DNA of 10,112 nt from CAZOHN01 sp964579325 (GTDB lineage Bacteria; Pseudomonadota; Alphaproteobacteria; Rhodobacterales; Rhodobacteraceae), in assembly GCA_964579325.1 (NCBI GenBank), contig CAZOHN010000135.1, positions 1-10,112 on the forward strand, in the 5' to 3' direction. The notes beneath the pieces are model-generated. The model made no database searches. It saw only the letters and a list, made by a program, of their open reading frames with translations, and was not told where the DNA came from. Within the stretch, counting starts at the first letter, position 1, and each line of letters opens with the position of its first letter. The position numbers and the translations under genes are program-made. Below, piece by piece: positions 6,053 to 10,112 of the stretch.

Positions 6053-6228
6053 GCGGGCGGTGGCGGAATGGTGATCAACGTCAGCAACGCCCTTCGCCGC
6101 GGCAGAGGCTCGGAGGAGATCGAACGCGCCGTTGCCAAGCAAATGCGAGCCGGGCTTCGCGAGTACGACCGCCGCCAATTCCCCCCACCGTCCGCCGCAT
6201 CCTGTCGTCCATGAGACGGACTGGCTGA
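6053..6228 (+). pseudogene. C-terminal fragment of a second tape-measure gene, opposite strand, frameshifted
   Basis: The plus strand reads AGGGGMVINVSNALRRGRGS, then EEIERAVAKQMRAGLREYDR and RQFP. This matches the end of the minus-strand tape-measure protein from residue 398 on (AGGGG, NVNN, GSEEI, RAV, EYDRRQ). In the C-run at 6181-6186 the frame shifts; the next frame continues TVRRILSSMRRTG and stops at 6226-6228, the same total length as the intact copy (58 codons). About 34 of 58 residues agree by eye. The fragment has no 5' part: left of 6053 lies the oppositely oriented helix-turn-helix remnant. It is a relic of a diverged second phage tail gene, not a fresh duplication. Confidence 0.78.
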
Positions 6229-6294
6229 AGCCATCGCAAACGCTGCCTGGAAGGCGGACGGTCCGACATCATCCGGCTCCATCCGCACCGGGAG

Positions 6295-6327
6295 TTGGGA
6301 AGGTGGTGGAATAGTCGGTTGCACGGC
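6295..6327. repeat. Right arm of 33-bp imperfect inverted repeat
   Basis: Partner of 4228-4260 in inverted orientation (24 of 33 matches, eight of nine differences transitions). It starts 66 nt after the restored stop of the plus-strand tape-measure fragment, against 63 nt for the left arm. It ends 37 nt before the aldo/keto reductase start and so may overlap that gene's promoter region. Confidence 0.6.
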
Positions 6328-6364
6328 ACTAGGGTCTGGCCCGAAAGACGCGAGAGGGACAGGG

Positions 6365-7408
6365 ATGAAGAAGCGACCGCTTGGCCGGACGGGCCTGATG
6401 GTGTCGGAAATCTGCCTCGGCACGATGACATGGGGCAGCCAGAACACGGAAGCCGAGGGGCACGCCCAGATCGACCGCGCGCTGGAGGCGGGCGTCGACT
6501 TCCTGGACACCGCCGAGATGTATCCGACGAACCCAGTGCGCGCCGAGACGGTAGGCCGGACCGAGGAGATCATCGGGACGTGGCTCGCGAAGACCGGGCG
6601 GCGGGGCGACGTCGTGCTGGCCACCAAGATCTCCGGAGAGGGCCAGAGGATTGTGCGCGACGGGGCGCCGATCACCGGGGCGCTCATCGAGCAGTGCGTC
6701 GAGGACTCGCTGCGGCGGATGCAGACCGACGTGATCGACCTCTACCAGCTCCATTGGCCGAACCGGGGCAGCTATCACTTCCGCCGGATCTGGGGCTACG
6801 ACCCCAGCCGCCAGAACCGTGTCGAGACGCTTTCTCACATGGAAGATGTCCTGGGCGCGATGGAGCGGATGGTGCAGGCCGGAAAGGTGCGGCACTTCGG
6901 GCTGTCGAACGAGACCGCCTGGGGCACGTCACAGTGGCTTCGGCTGGCGGGCGAGGGCAAGGGGCCGCGCGTCGAGGCGATGCAGAACGAATACTCGCTC
7001 CTGTGCCGCTACTACGATGCCGACATGGCGGAACTCGGCGTCAACGAGCAGGTCACGCTTCTGGCCTATTCGCCGCTCGCTGCGGGACTTCTGTCCGGCA
7101 AGTACGCGCCCGACGTGACGCCCGAGGGCAGCCGTCGTTCGGCCACGCCCGACCTCGGCGGGCGGATCACGCCGCGGGTCTGGGGGGCGATCGAGGCCTA
7201 CCGGGCGATTGCGCGCGACGCGGGCCTCGAACCGGTGCAGATGGCGCTGGCCTGGGTGCTGGCGCGGCCCTTCCCGGTGATCCCGATCATCGGGGCGACC
7301 TCGCTGGACCAGCTCGACCTCGCGCTCGGTGCGGCGGAGGTGACGCTTTCGCCCGAGGTGATGAAGGCCATCGACGCCGCGCACAAGGCGCATCCTCTGC
7401 CGTTCTGA
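6365..7408 (+). CDS. Aldo/keto reductase, Tas-like
   Basis: A 347-residue NADPH-dependent aldo/keto reductase of the Tas type (TIM barrel, cytoplasmic); the natural carbonyl substrate is unknown. The start MKKRPLGRTGLMVSEICLGT is typical. The catalytic tetrad is visible: D48 and Y53 in LDTAEMYP, K88 in LATKIS, and H130 in YQLHWP. A Tas-like insert follows the histidine (about 131-150), then KVRHFGLSNETAWG (about 178-191), a substrate/cofactor-binding strand, and LLAYSPLAAGLLSGKY (about 235-250). IPIIGATSLDQL near residues 300-312 lies in the NADP-binding part. Length and motifs are complete. The ATG at 6365 follows GAGAGGGACAGGG, a purine-rich ribosome binding site. The upstream 137 nt hold a repeat arm but no convincing -35/-10 pair. 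The carnitine genes begin 76 nt downstream on the same strand, so co-transcription is possible, although no carnitine step needs this enzyme. Confidence 0.92.
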   Translation: MKKRPLGRTGLMVSEICLGTMTWGSQNTEAEGHAQIDRALEAGVDFLDTAEMYPTNPVRAETVGRTEEIIGTWLAKTGRRGDVVLATKISGEGQRIVRDGAPITGALIEQCVEDSLRRMQTDVIDLYQLHWPNRGSYHFRRIWGYDPSRQNRVETLSHMEDVLGAMERMVQAGKVRHFGLSNETAWGTSQWLRLAGEGKGPRVEAMQNEYSLLCRYYDADMAELGVNEQVTLLAYSPLAAGLLSGKYAPDVTPEGSRRSATPDLGGRITPRVWGAIEAYRAIARDAGLEPVQMALAWVLARPFPVIPIIGATSLDQLDLALGAAEVTLSPEVMKAIDAAHKAHPLPF

Positions 7409-7484
7409 GGCGCGCCGCCGTCGCCTGCGGGCTTGCCGGGGCGGCCGGTTCGGGGTCAACTCCCGCCCGAGGGAGGACGCCACA

Positions 7485-8393
7485 ATGCCGCTGACCATGA
7501 CCCGCGAGGTCTTCATCACCTGTGCCGTGACCGGATCGGGGGGCACACAGGACCGCAGCCCGCACGTCCCCCGCAGCCCCGAGCAGATCGCCGCCAGCGC
7601 GATCGACGCGGCGAAAGCCGGAGCGGCGATCGTGCACTGCCATGTCCGCGAGCCCGACACCGGCAAGCCCTCGCGCCGGCTCGACCTCTACCGCGAGGTG
7701 ACCGAGCGCATCCGCGCGGCGGAGGTCGACGTGATCCTGAACCTCACTGCCGGAATGGGCGGGGACCTGCTGTTCGACGGCACCGAGGCGATGGGCCGGA
7801 TGAGCCAGCGGTCGGACATGGCCGGCGCGGCGGAGCGGGTGGCGCATGTGGTGGAGTGCCGGCCGGAGATCTGCACCCTCGACTGCGGGACGATGAATTT
7901 CGCCGAGGCCGATTATGTGATGGTCAATACGCCCGGAATGCTGCGCGACATGGCGGCGCGGATGGTGGCATCGGGCGTGAAGATCGAGATCGAGGCCTTC
8001 GATACCGGGCATCTGTGGTTCGCGCGGCAGCTGGTGGACGAGGGGATCATTCCCGCGCCCGCGCTGGTGCAGCTGTGCATGGGCGTACCCTGGGGGGCGC
8101 CGGACGACCTCAACACCTTCATGGCGATGGTGAACAACGTGCCGGCGGGCTGGACCTTCTCGGCCTTTTCGTTGGGCCGCAGCCAGATGGCCTATGCCGC
8201 CGCCGCCGTTCTGGCAGGGGGGCATGTGCGGGTGGGCCTAGAGGACAACCTGTGGCTCGACAAGGGGGTTCTGGCGCGCAACGATCAATTGGTGGAGCGT
8301 GCGGTGGGTATCGTCGAGCGGATGGGGGCGCGCGTTCTGACACCGGCAGAGGTGCGGGCGAAGCTCGGGCTCGAGAAGCGGGCGCCGACATGA
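7485..8393 (+). CDS. cdhC: BKACE-family 3-dehydrocarnitine cleavage enzyme
   Basis: A 302-residue zinc enzyme of the BKACE (DUF849, 3-keto-5-aminohexanoate cleavage) family. These condense a beta-keto acid with acetyl-CoA and release acetoacetate and a new acyl-CoA. Next to carnitine dehydrogenase the likely substrate is 3-dehydrocarnitine, giving betainyl-CoA. Visible hallmarks are ITCAVTGSGGT (11-21), the zinc-binding HCHVREPDTGKPSR (H51 and H53), NLTAGMGGD (86-94), and GLEDNLWLDKG (251-261) with the conserved E253. Length is normal. The first ATG (7485) is 8 nt after GGAGG; a second ATG four codons on begins the more usual MTREVFITC and is an alternative. The gene overlaps the lipoprotein gene by ATGA. 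The substrate is inferred from context: other BKACE members use different keto acids. Confidence 0.88.
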   Translation: MPLTMTREVFITCAVTGSGGTQDRSPHVPRSPEQIAASAIDAAKAGAAIVHCHVREPDTGKPSRRLDLYREVTERIRAAEVDVILNLTAGMGGDLLFDGTEAMGRMSQRSDMAGAAERVAHVVECRPEICTLDCGTMNFAEADYVMVNTPGMLRDMAARMVASGVKIEIEAFDTGHLWFARQLVDEGIIPAPALVQLCMGVPWGAPDDLNTFMAMVNNVPAGWTFSAFSLGRSQMAYAAAAVLAGGHVRVGLEDNLWLDKGVLARNDQLVERAVGIVERMGARVLTPAEVRAKLGLEKRAPT

Positions 8394-8860
8394 GGCTGGC
8401 CTCCATCATGCTCATCCTCCTCGCGCTGGCCGCCTGCGTACCCGAAAGCGGCGCTCCCTCCGATGGGACCGACGCCCTGTCGGCCCTCGATCCGAACATC
8501 GCAGCGTCGCAGGCCGAGTGTCGCACGCGGGGCAAAGCCGTGCTCTCCTATGGGCCGCAGGAGTGGCAATGGGCCTGTGGCGCAGCCGAGCACCGTGCGA
8601 TGGTGGCTCAGGAACGGCGCATCACGGCGCAGTGTGCGGCCGTTGGATCAAGGCTCCAGATCGGCGGCCCGGAAGGATGGTACTGCGCCAACCCTACGGC
8701 AGACGCCGGCAAGTCCTGCCGCGCCTCCACCGAATGCGAAGGGACCTGCTTCGCGGCGGAGCGGGGCAGCGGCGGGACCTGCGCCCCACTCACCACCTTC
8801 CTCGGATGCCACACAATTCTAGACGAGCGGGGAGAAAGGATCGAGCTGTGCGTGGACTGA
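8390..8860 (+). CDS. Cysteine-rich lipoprotein of unknown function
   Basis: A 156-residue predicted lipoprotein. The signal MRLASIMLILLALAAC has a lipobox (LAAC) with lipidation at C16. The mature part carries ten further cysteines (44, 63, 82, 99, 110, 116, 120, 131, 140, 154), enough for five disulfides, so it is probably a small disulfide-knit domain on the periplasmic side of a membrane. WQWACGAAEHRAM (about 60-71) and SCRASTECEGTCFAAERGSG (about 109-128) are the densest parts; the second resembles small Cys-rich repeat domains, but I recognise no family. Its ATG overlaps the stop of the BKACE gene (ATGA), pointing to translational coupling. It ends inside the lipocalin gene. Position inside the carnitine cluster suggests envelope-side work linked to it, but that is only inference. 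Codon usage matches the neighbours. Confidence 0.8.
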   Translation: MRLASIMLILLALAACVPESGAPSDGTDALSALDPNIAASQAECRTRGKAVLSYGPQEWQWACGAAEHRAMVAQERRITAQCAAVGSRLQIGGPEGWYCANPTADAGKSCRASTECEGTCFAAERGSGGTCAPLTTFLGCHTILDERGERIELCVD

Positions 8861-9363
8861 TGCTATTGCTCCTCCTGTCGGGCTGTGCCGCCGTCGCGCC
8901 GTCATTTCGCGATACCTCGGTGCCGATGGCTTCCATGGCGGTGCTCGATCCGGCGCGCTACGCCGGGCAGTGGTATGAGATCGCGCGGTATCCGGTGGCG
9001 TTCGAGGCGGGCTGCACCCGCACGACGGCGGACTATGAGCTCCGCGAGGGCGGCCGGCTCGGTGTCGTCAACACCTGCCAGGTCGATGGGCGGACCCGAC
9101 AGATCGCCGGCGAGGCCGTGCCTTCAGGTCCGGGCCGGTTCGAGGTCCGGTTCTCCGGGCTGCCGTTCTCCGGTCCCTACTGGGTGCTGTGGGTGGATGA
9201 GGGATATCGGACAGCGGTCGTTGGCGTTCCCTCGGGTCGTGCTGGTTGGATCCTGAACCGCGACCCGCAGATCCCGGCCGACCGGCTGCGGGCAGCCCGG
9301 GAAATCCTCGCCTTCAACGGCTATGACCTCGCCCGGCTCGAGATGGTGCCGCAGGGGCGGTAA
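8848..9363 (+). CDS. Lipocalin lipoprotein, Blc-like
   Basis: A 171-residue lipoprotein of the bacterial lipocalin (Blc) family, beta-barrels that bind fatty acids or lysophospholipids at the outer membrane. The signal ends in LLLLLSGC, a lipobox with lipidation at C13. The lipocalin first conserved block is YAGQWYEIARYPVAFEAGC (about 37-55), with the G-x-W core, followed by a TTADYELREGGRLGVVNTCQ strand pair, VRFSGLPFSGPYWVLWVDEGY (the region matching the second block) and a C-terminal helix with LRAAREILAFNGYD. The GTG at 8848 is chosen because it adds an arginine before the hydrophobic core and follows AAAGGA by 7 nt. The ATG at 8860 would leave a signal with no positive charge. With GTG it overlaps the preceding lipoprotein gene by 13 nt. 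Carnitine dehydrogenase starts 74 nt on. Confidence 0.9.
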   Translation: MRGLMLLLLLSGCAAVAPSFRDTSVPMASMAVLDPARYAGQWYEIARYPVAFEAGCTRTTADYELREGGRLGVVNTCQVDGRTRQIAGEAVPSGPGRFEVRFSGLPFSGPYWVLWVDEGYRTAVVGVPSGRAGWILNRDPQIPADRLRAAREILAFNGYDLARLEMVPQGR

Positions 9364-9437
9364 TGATGGAAGAATGAAAACAAGGGCGGGCATTGCGACG
9401 CCAGCCCGCAAGGGATGTCGGAAAAGGGAAAGCTGTG

Positions 9438-10112
9438 ATGAAGGCGGCGGTAGTTGGCGGCGGCGTGATCGGGGCGGGCTGGGCGGCGCGGTTCCTGTTG
9501 ATGGGCTGGGACGTGGCGGTGGCCGACCCCGACCCGGAGGCGCCGCGCAAGGTGGGCGAGGTGCTGGACAATGCGCGCCGGTCTCTGCCCGGCTTGCATG
9601 ACGTGGCACTGCCCGCAGAGGGAAGCTTGACAGTCGGCTCCGACATCGCGGCGGCCGTGCGGGGCGCCGACTGGATCGTCGAGGCGGTGCCGGAGCGGCT
9701 CGACCTCAAGCACCGCATCTACCGGACCATTCAGGAGGTCGCGCCCGAGGCCCTCATCGGGTCGTCCACCTCGGGCTTCAAGCCGTCGGAATTGCAGGAA
9801 GGTGCGCTGAACCCCGGCGCGATCCTCGTGGCGCACCCGTTCAACCCGGTCTACCTCCTCCCGCTCGCCGAGGTCGTGCCCTCGCCGGCCAACGAACCGG
9901 CCACCATCGAACGTGCCCGGGAGGTGCTGACCGGGATCGGGATGCACCCGCTCATCGTGCGCAAGGAGATCGACGCCCATATCGCCGACCGTTTCCTCGA
10001 GGCTGTGTGGCGCGAGGCGCTGTGGCTGGTGAAGGACGGGGTCGCGACGACCGAGGAGATCGACGACGCGATCCGCTATGGCTTTGGCCTGCGTTGGGCG
10101 CAGATGGGGCTG
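9438..10112 (+). CDS. cdhA: L-carnitine dehydrogenase, N-terminal 225 codons (runs off right edge)
   Basis: Oxidises L-carnitine to 3-dehydrocarnitine with NAD+ (EC 1.1.1.108); a member of the 3-hydroxyacyl-CoA dehydrogenase superfamily acting in the cytoplasm. The Rossmann start MKAAVVGGGVIGAGWAARFL has the GxGxxG-type NAD loop at 7-12, and the second strand ends VAVADPDP with an acidic residue fitting NAD rather than NADP. VEAVPERLDLK (81-91), GSSTSGF (108-114) and VAHPFNPVYLLPLAEVV (131-147) follow. H133 and E145 stand twelve residues apart, as the catalytic His-Glu pair does in hydroxyacyl-CoA dehydrogenases; HPFNPVYLLPL is typical of carnitine dehydrogenases. The helical domain begins about residue 178 and is cut off. 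The ATG at 9438 is preferred over the in-frame GTG just before it; GGAAAG lies upstream. It pairs with the BKACE enzyme as the two successive steps from carnitine towards glycine betaine. Confidence 0.92.
   Translation, partial: MKAAVVGGGVIGAGWAARFLLMGWDVAVADPDPEAPRKVGEVLDNARRSLPGLHDVALPAEGSLTVGSDIAAAVRGADWIVEAVPERLDLKHRIYRTIQEVAPEALIGSSTSGFKPSELQEGALNPGAILVAHPFNPVYLLPLAEVVPSPANEPATIERAREVLTGIGMHPLIVRKEIDAHIADRFLEAVWREALWLVKDGVATTEEIDDAIRYGFGLRWAQMGL

Larger units (their letters stand above)
5688..6060 (-). pseudogene. Phage-type small helix-turn-helix protein, 5'-truncated and frameshifted
   Basis: Two adjoining frames rebuild one small protein of the kind found before tape-measure genes in Rhodobacterales prophages. 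The first frame (about 6060-5860) reads FVQVLGIELALRFLLDFG, then AELSFATDPRGRG and LVGAERARALAQLLAIPKRIPLV. One frame over, from 5855, it resumes as WLAGYLRSRGEPVADVARTL, then ASDVAVRGWLAKAEE, a clear helix-turn-helix, and ends at the TGA overlapping the tape-measure ATG. Removing one base near 5857-5863 would join LV-EPWLAG. The 5' end has no ATG: the frame runs straight into the antisense of the plus-strand tape-measure fragment at about 6060, with only a TTG at 6078 available. The gene thus carries two lesions. A sequencing error or programmed frameshift would explain the shift, but not the missing start. Confidence 0.72.

Noticed and set aside
4228..6327. Transposable element with terminal inverted repeats
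   Set aside because: No transposase lies between the arms, the contents are phage tail genes, and no clear target duplication is seen. The arms fit better as an extension of the tape-measure homology, so only the repeats are annotated.
4324..6687. A single 787-codon open frame on the minus strand
   Set aside because: Only the last 455 codons are the tape-measure gene. The middle part is the first frame of the broken helix-turn-helix gene, which happens to share the frame, and the start lies antisense to the aldo/keto reductase with no domain of its own.
9386..9409. Hairpin GCGGGC / GCCCGC between lipocalin and carnitine dehydrogenase
   Set aside because: Only a 6-bp stem with a 12-nt loop and no T-run; common by chance at this GC content, so not called a terminator.

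Overview
The window is dense, very GC-rich bacterial DNA with strong GC third-position bias. It most likely comes from an alphaproteobacterium of the order Rhodobacterales. The order is inferred from the protein styles (an ImuA of the short Rhodobacterales type, a YceI/MFS/MetG set, a carnitine catabolic cluster with a BKACE enzyme) and from an exact GTTC-N7-GTTC LexA operator, the SOS box typical of Alphaproteobacteria. Genus and species cannot be read from the sequence.

Left block, minus strand (about 1-4191). Transcription runs right to left: imuA (SOS-associated RecA-like accessory protein), a phosphotransferase-fold kinase, a secreted YceI protein, a YcaD-like MFS exporter, and the first 144 codons of methionyl-tRNA synthetase, which runs off the left edge. 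imuA has a readable promoter: TTGAGA, a 17-nt spacer and TATCCT, with the LexA box inside the spacer and the predicted transcription start at or next to the ATG, so the mRNA may be leaderless. A strong GC hairpin separates the kinase from yceI, so imuA plus the kinase may form one unit, and yceI, the MFS gene and metG another.

Middle block (about 4228-6327) is a decayed and rearranged prophage tail module. On the minus strand are a tape-measure gene that still looks open (455 aa) and, overlapping it by ATGA, an upstream small helix-turn-helix gene that is cut at its 5' end and frameshifted. At 6053-6228 on the plus strand lies the last 58 codons of a second, diverged tape-measure gene, also frameshifted. 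The two tape-measure ends point outward from each other. The likeness continues past both stop codons to a 33-bp imperfect inverted repeat (4228-4260 and 6295-6327) at nearly the same distance from each stop (63 and 66 nt). No head, capsid, integrase or further tail genes are present.

Right block, plus strand (6365 to end). An aldo/keto reductase of the Tas type is followed by a cluster for L-carnitine breakdown: a BKACE-family dehydrocarnitine cleavage enzyme, a cysteine-rich lipoprotein, a Blc-type lipocalin lipoprotein, and the first 225 codons of L-carnitine dehydrogenase, which runs off the right edge. Carnitine dehydrogenase would make 3-dehydrocarnitine, and the BKACE enzyme would turn it with acetyl-CoA into acetoacetate and betainyl-CoA. 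A betainyl-CoA thioesterase would be expected just beyond the window. The two lipoprotein genes overlap their upstream neighbours (ATGA and a 13-nt overlap), so they are probably translated together with the BKACE gene.

Gaps: 433-511, 1733-1806, 3458-3523 and 7409-7484 hold no gene or convincing signal. Gap 4157-4323 holds the imuA promoter and an unusually AT-rich patch. Gap 6229-6364 holds the right arm of the inverted repeat and the ribosome binding site of the reductase. I saw no tRNA, rRNA, CRISPR array or insertion sequence.
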